A stretch of DNA of 32,461 nucleotides from Kordia jejudonensis (GTDB lineage: Bacteria > Bacteroidota > Bacteroidia > Flavobacteriales > Flavobacteriaceae), in the NCBI RefSeq assembly GCF_001005315.1, contig NZ_LBMG01000056.1:1-32461 (forward strand), written 5' to 3'. Both the position numbers and the translations under genes were made by a program. Positions 1 to 7,698 of this stretch are shown piece by piece; positions within the stretch are counted from its first letter, which is position 1; each line of letters opens with the position of its first letter. The notes beneath the pieces are model-generated. The model worked only from the letters and a program-made list of their open reading frames with translations. It ran no database searches and was not told where the DNA came from.

Positions 1-116
1 CAACGAATTACTTAACCTTTACAATTTCGAGCGCAGTCGAGAAATTTTTGCAACATATTTCTCATCTGCATCTCAACTGCGCTCGATGAGACAATATTTT
101 GATTATTGAATCTACA

Positions 117-698
117 CTAAAACAACAACTTTATATTTTCATACGAGTTTTGAAGTGCTGCGTTGGTTGCGGCTTCATTTTTCCATACAACTTCCATAAT
201 ATCTTCTTCAAATTCTGGGAACAACTCGCCATCGTACGCTGTTTTCATTTCGTACCAATGTGTTAATTTTAAACGATACTCGCCATTTCTCTTAAATACA
301 TGATAGGTATTCATTATAAAATCTGTAATTACCAAACCTTTTACGCCAGTTTCCTCTTCCACCTCACGCAAAGCAGTTTCTCTAATATTTTCGCCTTTTT
401 CAGTTTTTCCTTTCGGTAAATCCCACTTTCCATTTCTAAAAATAAAAAGAACTTCATTTTTGGCATTTCGCACCAATCCGCCAGCAGCTTCCACTAACGG
501 TAATTTTGTGTGTAAAAGCGGCAATAACTCATCACCGTTGTCGTGATAAAGGATCGCTTTATCTAATTTTCCAGAAGTTATTTTTGATATAAGCCATTCA
601 AAATCAACATCTTTCAACAAAAAGGTGTCGGAAATTTTATTCTTATTTACTTCATTAGATACAATAATGAGCTTTTCATTGATAAAAACTTTATACAT
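117..698 (-). CDS. Nudix hydrolase
   Basis: Predicted Nudix-fold pyrophosphohydrolase of about 193 aa, acting on a nucleoside diphosphate linked to some other group; the substrate cannot be read from sequence. A complete Nudix box spans residues about 97-119 (G97, E103, then R111-E112-V-E-E-E-T-G118-V), with the metal-binding REVEEE core intact. About 70 residues precede the catalytic domain and are typical of flavobacterial homologues. The open frame extends further upstream, but that extension lies antisense inside pyrE, so I place the start at the Met of MYKVFINEK (698); the alternative MQMYK start is at 704. The gene is divergent from pyrE with only 7 bp between the start codons. Confidence 0.9.
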   Translation of the reverse strand: MYKVFINEKLIIVSNEVNKNKISDTFLLKDVDFEWLISKITSGKLDKAILYHDNGDELLPLLHTKLPLVEAAGGLVRNAKNEVLFIFRNGKWDLPKGKTEKGENIRETALREVEEETGVKGLVITDFIMNTYHVFKRNGEYRLKLTHWYEMKTAYDGELFPEFEEDIMEVVWKNEAATNAALQNSYENIKLLF

Positions 699-705
699 TT
701 GCATT

Positions 706-1350
706 ATGATTTTTGATAAAAATACAGCTAAAAAAACTGCCGAATTATTATTGCAAATTAACGCAATTAAATTACAACCACAAGAACCTTTCACGTGGGC
801 TTCTGGTTGGCAGTCTCCGATATATTGTGATAACAGGATTACTTTATCGTTTCCTCCAATACGAAATTACCTAAGAGAACAATTCGCAAAACATATTGAA
901 AAAGAATATGGAAAACCCGATGTCATTGCTGGTGTAGCTACTGGTGCTATTGGAATTGGGATATTAGTTGCCGAATACTTAGGACTTCCATTTGTGTATG
1001 TACGACCGGAAGCAAAAAAGCACGGAAGACAAAACCAAATTGAAGGTTTTATCCAAAAAGGGCAAAATGTTGTGGTTGTTGAAGATTTAATCAGTACAGG
1101 AAAAAGTAGCTTAAATGCTGTAAAAGCGCTAAAAAAAGCCGAAGTAAATGTAAAAGGAATGGTGGCTATTTTTTCATATAATTTTGATGTTGCCAAAGAA
1201 AACTTTGAAGCATCAAATGTACGATTGAACACATTAAGTAACTACGAAAACTTATTGGAACAAGCGTTAGATACCAACTACATAACGTCTTCTGAATTGG
1301 AAACTTTAGAAAATTGGCGAAAAGATCCTGCAAATTGGAACGCAAATTGA
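706..1350 (+). CDS. pyrE: Orotate phosphoribosyltransferase
   Basis: Joins orotate and PRPP to give OMP in de novo pyrimidine synthesis, in the cytosol. The 214-aa product has the conserved segment RPEAKKHGRQNQIEG (residues about 100-114) with catalytic Lys/His positions, and a PRPP-binding loop VVVVEDLISTGKSS (about 122-135). I chose the ATG at 706 (MIFDKNTAKK), which matches the usual N-terminus of the family; the frame stays open to 625, but that part is antisense to the Nudix gene. An SRPBCC gene follows after 28 bp and is probably co-transcribed. A TAcaTTTG box lies at 694-701, so close to the start that it would give an almost leaderless transcript if used. Confidence 0.96.
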   Translation: MIFDKNTAKKTAELLLQINAIKLQPQEPFTWASGWQSPIYCDNRITLSFPPIRNYLREQFAKHIEKEYGKPDVIAGVATGAIGIGILVAEYLGLPFVYVRPEAKKHGRQNQIEGFIQKGQNVVVVEDLISTGKSSLNAVKALKKAEVNVKGMVAIFSYNFDVAKENFEASNVRLNTLSNYENLLEQALDTNYITSSELETLENWRKDPANWNAN

Positions 1351-1378
1351 TTACAATACCCAAATAAAAAAATAATAG

Positions 1379-1771
1379 ATGAATTTAGAAAGCCCAAAAG
1401 TTACCGTGGCAAAATCGCCGCAAGAACTTTACGATTTTTTGATCAATGTGGAAAACTTTGAAAAATTAATGCCAGAAAGCATTAGTAAATTTGAAGTGTT
1501 GGCAGAAGGAAAATTTCTTTTTGCCTTAAAAGGAATGCCAGAAATCGTATTAAAATTAAAAGAAAGTACACCACCAAATCAAGTTGTGTTAGGTGCCGCT
1601 TCAGACAAACTTCCGTTTACACTTACTGGAAACATTCAGGAATTAGAAGCTGGAAAAAGTGAGGCGCAGTTAGCCTTTGAAGGCGACTTTAATCCTATGA
1701 TGGCTATGATGATTAAAGGACCTATTGGGAAATTTATCAATACGCTAGCTGAAAATATGAGCAAATTGTAA
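1379..1771 (+). CDS. SRPBCC (START-like) family protein
   Basis: Small 130-aa cytosolic protein of the SRPBCC/Bet v1-like helix-grip fold, which usually binds a hydrophobic ligand. The pattern fits a polyketide-cyclase/CoxG-like member: N-terminal strand (SPKVTVAKSPQELYDFL), the 'VENFEKLMPESISKFE' helix region, a run of beta strands, and a long C-terminal amphipathic helix containing MMAMMIKGPIGKFINTLAENM. It follows pyrE by 28 bp on the same strand and is followed by a hairpin terminator, so it is probably the last gene of a two-gene unit. The ligand and cellular role are not known; the pairing with pyrE is, from memory, common in flavobacteria. Confidence 0.8.
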   Translation: MNLESPKVTVAKSPQELYDFLINVENFEKLMPESISKFEVLAEGKFLFALKGMPEIVLKLKESTPPNQVVLGAASDKLPFTLTGNIQELEAGKSEAQLAFEGDFNPMMAMMIKGPIGKFINTLAENMSKL

Positions 1772-1791
1772 ACGATAATATACACATTGCG

Positions 1792-1825
1792 AAAGCTGGA
1801 TAAAGGTAACTTTGTGCAGCTTTTT
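1792..1825 (+). terminator. Intrinsic terminator after the SRPBCC gene
   Basis: AAAGCTG (1792-1798) pairs with CAGCTTT (1817-1823) across an 18-nt loop. The 3' arm runs into a T tract. It sits 20 bp after the stop codon of the preceding gene, on the same strand. Confidence 0.6.
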
Positions 1826-1849
1826 TGTTTTACATATATTTTGAATTTC

Positions 1850-2095
1850 CGCCATCATAAGAAATTGAAGATTCTGTGTATAGCGAAGTAACTTCAAAGC
1901 AGTTCTCGATACTAATTTGTTTTACAAATTCACTCGAAGTGACGTTTCATAAGTTGTCGAGCTATTCCGTACGCATATAAGTGTGGATTCCTGCCTCCGC
2001 AGGAATGACATTTGAGTAATTATTAACCAAAGCGAAGCGACCAAAAAGCGAAGCGACCAAAAAGCGAAGCGACCAAAAAGCGAAGCGACCTTTTG
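1850..2095. repeat. Intergenic repeat cluster with a 16-bp tandem repeat
   Basis: This stretch has no credible gene. It contains a perfect hairpin, ATTCCTGC (1987-1994) and GCAGGAAT (1999-2006) around CTCC, of a kind often scattered in flavobacterial intergenic DNA. Next to it is a tandem array with unit AAAAAGCGAAGCGACC: three full copies at 2043-2058, 2059-2074 and 2075-2090, and a 14-bp first copy at 2029-2042. A segment around 1880-1945 (GCAGTTCTCGATACTA, then CTCGAAGTGACG) resembles parts of the 24.9-25.76 kb array. The cluster separates the convergent SRPBCC and birA genes. Confidence 0.75.
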
Positions 2096-2119
2096 AATCT
2101 TTCAATCTTTCAATTCACA

Positions 2120-2851
2120 TCAATACATCAACTTAATCTCCTTTAAATCAAACGCTTCTACAACTTCATCTTCAAGCAATACGTTCAATTTTCCATCTTC
2201 GCTCACGCCTTGAATAAATCCCATAAACAAATCGCCATTTAACCTTTTAAATGTTGAAGGTTTATCTTTTCGAAACAATAACGATTCATAATGTATTTTC
2301 AACGTATCAAATTGTCTATCAGTAATTAATTCTGAATATTTTTTCAATTGAATGATCAGTTGAGACAGTACTTCATCCAAATCGAAATGAATGCCTGTAT
2401 TTTTTTTCAATGAAGATGCATTCAAGTCTTTTTGAAATACTGTCTGATTCACATTTAAACCAATTCCTATAATTGCTGCTGTCATTTTGCTATTTTGTAT
2501 GACATTTTCAATCAAAATTCCACAAATCTTCTGACTCTCTGACAAAATGTCGTTTGGCCATTTAATCGCTAATTTAGGAATCTGAAAATAGGATAATGCA
2601 TTATAAATTGCCAATGAAGTTGCCATACTAATGTAAAAACCTTCATGTGTATTCAAACAAGAAATCTTTTTAAAGACGCTAAACGTAAGGTTTTGACCTT
2701 TTGCAGAACTCCATTGTGTTCCCATTTGTCCTTTGCCAGCAGTTTGCAAAGCGGCAGTAACTATGGTAAAATCTTCCAACAATTCGGTACTAGTTAACTG
2801 ACGCAAATAGGTATTTGTGGAATCAATGGCATCAAGTTTGATTATTTTCAT
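2120..2851 (-). CDS. birA: Biotin-[acetyl-CoA-carboxylase] ligase
   Basis: Activates biotin with ATP and attaches it to the biotin carboxyl carrier domain of carboxylases. The 243-aa product starts directly at the catalytic domain (IDSTNTYLRQL); there is no N-terminal winged-helix domain, so it is a group I (non-repressor) BirA. Visible motifs are the biotinyl-AMP loop GKGQMGTQW (residues about 39-47, the counterpart of GRGRxGRxW), the KWPNDI segment, and SQKICGILIE, which carries the conserved lysine-Gly-Ile/Leu pattern. A small C-terminal domain follows. The gene is divergent from rsfS; the shared intergenic region holds a perfect palindrome at 2880-2903. Confidence 0.94.
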   Translation of the reverse strand: MKIIKLDAIDSTNTYLRQLTSTELLEDFTIVTAALQTAGKGQMGTQWSSAKGQNLTFSVFKKISCLNTHEGFYISMATSLAIYNALSYFQIPKLAIKWPNDILSESQKICGILIENVIQNSKMTAAIIGIGLNVNQTVFQKDLNASSLKKNTGIHFDLDEVLSQLIIQLKKYSELITDRQFDTLKIHYESLLFRKDKPSTFKRLNGDLFMGFIQGVSEDGKLNVLLEDEVVEAFDLKEIKLMY

Positions 2852-2879
2852 TGTATATTTAAAAATTCTTTAAGTATTC

Positions 2880-2903
2880 TTTATGTAAATAGACTTACAT
2901 AAA
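2880..2903. promoter_or_regulatory. Perfect 24-bp palindrome between birA and rsfS
   Basis: TTTATGTAA (2880-2888) and TTACATAAA (2895-2903) are exact reverse complements around a 6-bp spacer. The palindrome starts 28 bp upstream of the birA start and ends 14 bp before the -7 box of rsfS. This is a plausible operator for a dimeric repressor or activator; the binding protein is unknown. Confidence 0.5.
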
Positions 2904-2917
2904 ACATTTAAAAGTAA

Positions 2918-2925
2918 TACTTTTG
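2918..2925 (+). promoter_or_regulatory. Predicted -7 promoter box of rsfS-ftsH
   Basis: TACTTTTG fits the Bacteroidetes -7 consensus TAnnTTTG and lies 20 bp upstream of the rsfS ATG. No clear -33 TTG was found at the usual distance; the palindrome at 2880-2903 occupies that place. Confidence 0.5.
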
Positions 2926-2945
2926 TACAAAATATAAATAATTGA

Positions 2946-3317
2946 ATGACGAAAACTGAAGTGAGCACGGATCAATTGATCACGGGCATCGTAAAAGGGA
3001 TAGAAGAAGTAAAAGGAAATGACATTACTATTTTAGACTTACGCGAAATAGAAAATACAGTTTGTGACTACTTTATCATATGCAATGGTACATCTAATAC
3101 ACAAGTAAATGCCATTGTAGGTTCTGTTCAAAAAATGGTTAGTAAAGAACTGAAAGACAAACCATGGCACATTGAAGGTGCCGACAATGCAGAATGGGTA
3201 CTAATGGATTATGTGAATGTAGTTGTTCATGTATTTCAAAAACACATCCGCGAATTTTATGACATAGAAGGACTTTGGGGAGATGCCAAAGTAACGACTA
3301 TTCAAGCTAATTATTAA
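2946..3317 (+). CDS. rsfS: Ribosome silencing factor RsfS
   Basis: Binds protein L14 of the large ribosomal subunit and blocks subunit joining when translation must be lowered. The 123-aa product matches the RsfS/Iojap family in size. Visible family features are DITILDLREIENTVCDYFIIC near residues 24-45, the GTSNTQVNAIVGSVQ helix, the KPWHIEGADNAEWVLMDY segment, and VHVFQKHIREFYDIEGLWGDA near the C-terminus. ftsH follows after 18 bp, so the two are almost certainly co-transcribed. This pairing of a translation brake with a membrane protease is a recurring flavobacterial arrangement. Confidence 0.95.
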   Translation: MTKTEVSTDQLITGIVKGIEEVKGNDITILDLREIENTVCDYFIICNGTSNTQVNAIVGSVQKMVSKELKDKPWHIEGADNAEWVLMDYVNVVVHVFQKHIREFYDIEGLWGDAKVTTIQANY

Positions 3318-3335
3318 AAATTACATTTTCATTTA

Positions 3336-5273
3336 ATGGCAAACAATAACAAGAACATTGATAAAAAACCCAAGTTTAGTCCATATTGGATTTATGGAAT
3401 GATTGGGCTCTTCCTTATTTTTTTAATATTTTCTAATGATTCTGGTTCTGACGACAAAGTAACTTTTACGAAGTTTAAAGAATTGGTTCAGTACAATGAT
3501 ATTGAAAAAATTGAAGTTGTAACAAATACGAAAGTCGCTCGAATTTATCTTAAAAAAGGCGCAGCTGATAAAGAAATTTTTAAAGATTTTGTAAAGAAAA
3601 AAACAGGCTTAGCTTTCATGGGAGATTCTCCTGACTTTACTATTAAGTACTTAAACTTAGAAAACTTTGAAGACTATCTTGACGAAGTAAAAAGAGCAAA
3701 CAACCTTGATTTTGAAATTGCTTCTGATCAAGAAAGCAGCAGTTTTACAAGTATTTTGATAAGCATCTTACCGTTTGTACTTATCATTGGCGTTTGGATT
3801 TTCATCATGCGAAGAATGTCTGGCGGCGGTGGCGCTGGCGGAGGCGGACAGATTTTCAATATCGGAAAATCAAAAGCCAAGCTATTTGACGAAAAAACAG
3901 ACATGAAAACATCGTTTAAAGATGTTGCAGGTTTGGAAGGTGCAAAAGAAGAAGTGCAAGAAATTGTAGACTTCTTAAAAAATCCTGAAAAATATACTTC
4001 TCTAGGAGGAAAAATTCCAAAAGGAGCTTTATTAGTAGGACCTCCAGGAACTGGTAAAACCTTGTTAGCAAAAGCAGTTGCAGGAGAAGCAAAAGTACCT
4101 TTCTTTTCACTTTCAGGTTCAGACTTTGTGGAAATGTTTGTTGGTGTTGGAGCTTCCAGAGTTCGTGACTTATTTAAACAAGCCAAAGAAAAATCGCCTG
4201 CAATTATCTTTATTGATGAAATTGATGCCATTGGTCGTGCTCGTGGAAAAAATAATTTCACAGGTTCTAATGACGAACGTGAAAATACACTGAATCAGTT
4301 ATTAACTGAAATGGACGGTTTCGGAACCAATACAAATGTTATTGTAATGGCAGCGACAAACCGTGCAGATATTTTGGATAAAGCATTAATGCGTGCGGGA
4401 CGTTTTGACAGACAGATTTATGTAGATCTTCCGGATATTCGCGAACGTAAAGAAATCTTCGAAGTACATTTGAAACCACTTAAAAAGGCAGATAATTTAG
4501 ATACCGATTTCTTATCAAAACAAACGCCAGGATTTTCTGGAGCCGACATTGCAAACGTATGTAACGAAGCCGCATTAATTGCCGCAAGAAAAGGAAAAAA
4601 AGCTGTTGAAAAGCAAGATTTCTTAGACGCTGTTGATAGAATTGTTGGTGGATTAGAAAAGAAAAATAAAATCATTACGCCAGGCGAAAAGAAAACAGTT
4701 GCATTCCACGAAGCTGGTCACGCTACGGTAAGTTGGTTGGTAGAACATGCTGCACCGTTAGTAAAAGTAACTATTGTACCACGTGGACAATCATTAGGAG
4801 CTGCTTGGTATTTACCAGAAGAACGTTTATTAGTTCGTACAGAGCAAATGTTGGATGAAATGTGTGCTACTTTAGGTGGACGTGCTGCCGAGAAAGTAAT
4901 GTTTAATAAAATTTCTACAGGTGCATTGAGCGATTTAGAAAAGGTAACCAAGCAAGCGCGTGCAATGGTAACTGTTTATGGGTTGAACGACAAAATTGGA
5001 AACATTACCTACTACGATTCAAGTGGAAATGATAATGGATTTTCAAAACCATATAGTGAAGAAACTGCGAAAGTAATTGACAAAGAAATCTCTGATATTA
5101 TTGAAAAACAATACCAAAGAGCCATTCAATTATTAGAGCAAAACAAAGATAAATTAACAACGCTTGCCGAATTACTTTTAGAAAAAGAAGTAATCTTCAA
5201 AGATGACTTGGTAGGCATTTTCGGAAAAAGACCGTTTGAAAAATCGGATAGCAGTGACGATTCGGAAGAATAG
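3336..5273 (+). CDS. ftsH: ATP-dependent zinc metalloprotease FtsH
   Basis: Membrane-anchored AAA+ protease that degrades misassembled membrane proteins and some short-lived regulators. The 645-aa product has a first membrane segment near residues 17-36, a periplasmic domain, and a second segment near 136-157. A Gly-rich linker follows (about residues 160-172). The Walker A GPPGTGKT is at 235-242, with Walker B and the second region of homology ([19 protein letters not shown]) after it. The zinc-binding HEAGH is at 458-462. The tail is acidic (SDSSDDSEE). Length and all key residues are normal. A 10-bp hairpin follows the gene and may separate it from the lipid operon downstream. Confidence 0.97.
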   Translation: MANNNKNIDKKPKFSPYWIYGMIGLFLIFLIFSNDSGSDDKVTFTKFKELVQYNDIEKIEVVTNTKVARIYLKKGAADKEIFKDFVKKKTGLAFMGDSPDFTIKYLNLENFEDYLDEVKRANNLDFEIASDQESSSFTSILISILPFVLIIGVWIFIMRRMSGGGGAGGGGQIFNIGKSKAKLFDEKTDMKTSFKDVAGLEGAKEEVQEIVDFLKNPEKYTSLGGKIPKGALLVGPPGTGKTLLAKAVAGEAKVPFFSLSGSDFVEMFVGVGASRVRDLFKQAKEKSPAIIFIDEIDAIGRARGKNNFTGSNDERENTLNQLLTEMDGFGTNTNVIVMAATNRADILDKALMRAGRFDRQIYVDLPDIRERKEIFEVHLKPLKKADNLDTDFLSKQTPGFSGADIANVCNEAALIAARKGKKAVEKQDFLDAVDRIVGGLEKKNKIITPGEKKTVAFHEAGHATVSWLVEHAAPLVKVTIVPRGQSLGAAWYLPEERLLVRTEQMLDEMCATLGGRAAEKVMFNKISTGALSDLEKVTKQARAMVTVYGLNDKIGNITYYDSSGNDNGFSKPYSEETAKVIDKEISDIIEKQYQRAIQLLEQNKDKLTTLAELLLEKEVIFKDDLVGIFGKRPFEKSDSSDDSEE

Positions 5274-5303
5274 TTACTCACTTTAACAGATATTTATATT
5301 TAA

Positions 5304-5340
5304 AAAATCTCGATTTATCGTTCGCATAAGTCGAGATTTT
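5304..5340 (+). terminator. Hairpin terminator after ftsH
   Basis: AAAATCTCGA (5304-5313) and TCGAGATTTT (5331-5340) form a perfect 10-bp stem with a 17-nt loop. It sits 30 bp after the ftsH stop codon. The T run lies inside the 3' arm, so termination is likely but not certain. Confidence 0.55.
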
Positions 5341-5341
5341 C

Positions 5342-5349
5342 TATCTTTA
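5342..5349 (+). promoter_or_regulatory. Possible -7 promoter box of the lipid operon
   Basis: TATCTTTA differs by one base from the Bacteroidetes TAnnTTTG box. It follows directly on the ftsH terminator hairpin and lies 38 bp upstream of the LUD gene start. No clear -33 TTG is visible. Confidence 0.35.
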
Positions 5350-5387
5350 CGAAAATATGTCCTAACATTAAACTGCAGTTTGACTCT

Positions 5388-5996
5388 ATGAGTCTTTTTA
5401 AAAAAATTTTTGGTTCCAAATCGAAACCGCAACAGGAAGAACATCCTGTAGACGAGCGGGGAAAATACATGCCTCAGATAGAACTTCCTATAGATGAAAG
5501 GTTTACAATAAATTTCAGAAAAAACGGCGGTAAATTCTTGTACTGCGATTCTTTTACAGATGTTTACAACAGCATAGAAAATATCCTTATTGAAAATGGT
5601 TGGGAAGGAAAAGAAGCGCTCTGTTTTGATGAAAAATTACAGGAACGTTTTGATAATTTTGGCGTTCGTTTCACAAAAATAAACATGAACGCTAATTTTT
5701 ATTTGTCGTCATGCGAATATTTAATTGCTGATAATGGCTCTATTTTAGTTTGTTCTAATCAAATTAAAGAAAAAAAATTAAATGATTTGCCAGATAATTT
5801 CGTCATTCTTGCCACGACAAGTCAACTAGTTAGCGCTATTGGCGAAGGTTTGCGCGGCATTAAGAACAAATACAAGTCAAACATTCCAAGTAATATTACT
5901 ACAATTAAGCATTTTCAAGTAAAAGAAGAAAAGGACTTTTTATCTTACGGAAGTAGCTCAAAAAACTTATATTTGTTGCTTCTGGAAGACCTCTAA
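5388..5996 (+). CDS. LUD domain-containing protein
   Basis: A 202-aa cytosolic protein of the LUD (lactate utilisation, LutC-like) family, an NagB/RpiA-like fold. The region from about residue 45 (KFLYCDSFTDVYNSIENIL) to the end matches the domain in layout, including CEYLIADNGSILVCS and the central LPDNFVILATTSQLVSAI segment. The N-terminus is short, basic and partly low-complexity (KKIFGSKSKPQQEEH). There are no LutA or LutB genes nearby, so a role in lactate oxidation is not supported; instead it is the first gene of the cdsA-psd lipid operon, ending one base before cdsA starts. Its real function there is unknown. Confidence 0.8.
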   Translation: MSLFKKIFGSKSKPQQEEHPVDERGKYMPQIELPIDERFTINFRKNGGKFLYCDSFTDVYNSIENILIENGWEGKEALCFDEKLQERFDNFGVRFTKINMNANFYLSSCEYLIADNGSILVCSNQIKEKKLNDLPDNFVILATTSQLVSAIGEGLRGIKNKYKSNIPSNITTIKHFQVKEEKDFLSYGSSSKNLYLLLLEDL

Positions 5997-5997
5997 A

Positions 5998-6801
5998 ATG
6001 AAAGAACTTTTAACGCGATCTTTTTTTGGATTAATTTTTATTGCACTGCTAATTTTCTCAGTAATATATTCTGATTTAGCATTGATTATAGTTTTCATCA
6101 TATTCGGATTACTGTGTATGTTTGAATTTAGTAAATTAATCAATCTAAAAGGATTCATACAATACCTTATATTTCTTGCGTTTATTGGCATATTTGTCTA
6201 TTGGAAACCAAGCCAAGAAGCCACAATGATCTTGTTGGTATTTTCCATATTTGTCTCTTTATTTTTAATTCGAGACTTATTCTCCAAAAAAATAATTCCT
6301 GAATCTGCATTTAAAAGATACTTGCTCGTTACATTTTATATCAGCAGTAGTTTTGTGTTTTTACTATTGATTCCGTGCGCTACAGAAACCTACGAGCCTT
6401 ATATAATTTTAGGAAGTTTTATCTTAGTTTGGGTCAATGATTCGTTTGCCTATTTGACAGGTAAAAACTTTGGACGACAAAAACTATTTGAGCGTATTTC
6501 ACCCAAAAAAACCGTTGAAGGATTTTTAGGAGGTTTACTTTTTTCTTGTATTGCTAGTTATTTTATAGCTAAATTTACAGAAACCTTGAGTTTTAGTAGC
6601 TGGCTTATTTTAGCAATTATTATAAGTTCTATAGGAACTATTGGCGATTTGATTCAATCGAAGTTTAAAAGACAAGCCAATGTAAAAGATAGCGGTTCCA
6701 TATTGCCTGGTCATGGTGGTATTTTTGACCGATTGGATAGCATGATTTTTTCTGCGCCATTTATTTATTTGTTTTTAAAGATATTACATTATGTTTCATA
6801 A
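5998..6801 (+). CDS. cdsA: Phosphatidate cytidylyltransferase
   Basis: Makes CDP-diacylglycerol from phosphatidic acid and CTP in the inner membrane, the branch point of phospholipid synthesis. The 267-aa product is strongly hydrophobic, with seven or eight membrane segments. The CDP-alcohol signature is clear near the C-terminus: SPKKTVEGFLGG, then IGDLIQSKFKRQANVKDSGS, then LPGHGGIFDRLDS, including the metal-binding aspartates. The gene starts 2 bp after the LUD stop codon, and its end overlaps the start of psd by 11 bp, so translation of the set is probably coupled. Confidence 0.95.
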   Translation: MKELLTRSFFGLIFIALLIFSVIYSDLALIIVFIIFGLLCMFEFSKLINLKGFIQYLIFLAFIGIFVYWKPSQEATMILLVFSIFVSLFLIRDLFSKKIIPESAFKRYLLVTFYISSSFVFLLLIPCATETYEPYIILGSFILVWVNDSFAYLTGKNFGRQKLFERISPKKTVEGFLGGLLFSCIASYFIAKFTETLSFSSWLILAIIISSIGTIGDLIQSKFKRQANVKDSGSILPGHGGIFDRLDSMIFSAPFIYLFLKILHYVS

Positions 6802-7438
6802 AGAAGGATACAAAATCATCATTGTAACATTTATTATTGTTACTGCTGTTATTATTACTGCTGACAAAATTGACACCACTTGGATCAAATACTTATTGCA
6901 AGGAGTTGCATTTATATTTTTACTTTTAATTCTACAATTTTTTAGAAATCCTAAACGTAGCACACTGTTAAATGACGCACAAGTTATTGCACCAGTGGAT
7001 GGAAAAGTGGTTGTAATTGAAGAAGTATTTGAAAAAGAATACTTTAAAGACAAGCGCTTGCAAGTATCCATTTTTATGTCGCCTATCAATGTGCATGTCA
7101 CGCGATATGCTATCGGAGGAACTGTAAAATTTAGCAAATATCATCCTGGGAAATTTTTAGTTGCTTGGCATCCAAAAGCTTCTGAAGAAAACGAACGCAC
7201 AACAGTCGTAGTTGAAAATAAAAATTATGGAACCATTTTATATAGACAAATTGCGGGCGCTTTAGCAAAAAGAATTGTAAATTATGCTGAAGAAAACGCA
7301 ACTGTTGTACAAGGCGAAGATGCTGGTTTTATAAAATTTGGCTCACGTGTCGATTTATTTCTTCCGTTGGATACCAATATCAATGTAAAACTAAATCAAG
7401 TTGTAAAAGGTGGCGTTGACATAATTGCTATGAAGTAA
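6791..7438 (+). CDS. psd: Phosphatidylserine decarboxylase (short, PSD-related type)
   Basis: Pyruvoyl enzyme that converts phosphatidylserine to phosphatidylethanolamine. At 215 aa it belongs to the short bacterial/archaeal-type family. Two N-terminal membrane segments (about residues 8-24 and 31-51) are followed by the catalytic core APVDGKVVVIEE, FMSPINVHVTRYAIGG and ERTTVVVENK. The self-cleavage site is Gly184-Ser185 in IKFGSRVD, which would give the pyruvoyl group on the small subunit. It overlaps cdsA by 11 bp and shares one base with the next gene, so it is part of one operon. Confidence 0.95.
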   Translation: MFHKEGYKIIIVTFIIVTAVIITADKIDTTWIKYLLQGVAFIFLLLILQFFRNPKRSTLLNDAQVIAPVDGKVVVIEEVFEKEYFKDKRLQVSIFMSPINVHVTRYAIGGTVKFSKYHPGKFLVAWHPKASEENERTTVVVENKNYGTILYRQIAGALAKRIVNYAEENATVVQGEDAGFIKFGSRVDLFLPLDTNINVKLNQVVKGGVDIIAMK

Positions 7439-7698
7439 TGAGTACCTCAGAGTTAGACATAGAATTCTTTGAAGCCGTAGAGCGTGTTAATAATAGTACT
7501 AATGCGTTTCCTGCTGACTTTTTATTGCGATTGTATGCGTATTATAAAAAAGCAACGAATAATTACGACAAACCGAGCAGTCGTAGACCTATTATTAATG
7601 CTTTTAAAATGAACGCATTACTACAAACACAAAACATTTCTCCCGAAGAAGCCAAAAAAGCATACATAGCACTAGTCAATTCATATTTTGAAGAGTAA
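7438..7698 (+). CDS. Acyl-CoA-binding protein (ACBP family)
   Basis: An 86-aa protein with the length of a single ACBP four-helix domain, expected to bind long-chain acyl-CoA in the cytosol. The YAYYKKATNNYDKPSSRRP stretch corresponds to the family's central YKQAT segment. The next motif, normally K..KW.AW, is replaced by PIINAFKMNALLQ, so ligand binding may differ. The C-terminal helix (ISPEEAKKAYIALVNSYF) is typical. The ATG shares its first base with the last base of the psd stop codon. Its place directly after cdsA and psd suggests it serves phospholipid synthesis. Confidence 0.85.
   Translation: MSTSELDIEFFEAVERVNNSTNAFPADFLLRLYAYYKKATNNYDKPSSRRPIINAFKMNALLQTQNISPEEAKKAYIALVNSYFEE

Noticed and set aside
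625-705. Longer pyrE start at 625
   Set aside because: The extra 27 residues are antisense to the Nudix gene, and the ATG at 706 matches the usual PyrE N-terminus.
699-794. Longer Nudix protein starting at 794
   Set aside because: The added part is antisense to the first codons of pyrE and shows no family likeness; start at 698 or 704 is preferred.
2120-2851. BirA as repressor acting on the palindrome at 2880-2903
   Set aside because: This BirA starts at the catalytic domain and has no helix-turn-helix, so it cannot bind DNA in the known way.
3728-4261. Minus-strand frame of 177 codons inside ftsH
   Set aside because: Antisense shadow of the highly conserved AAA domain; Pro/Ser-rich and without likeness to any family.
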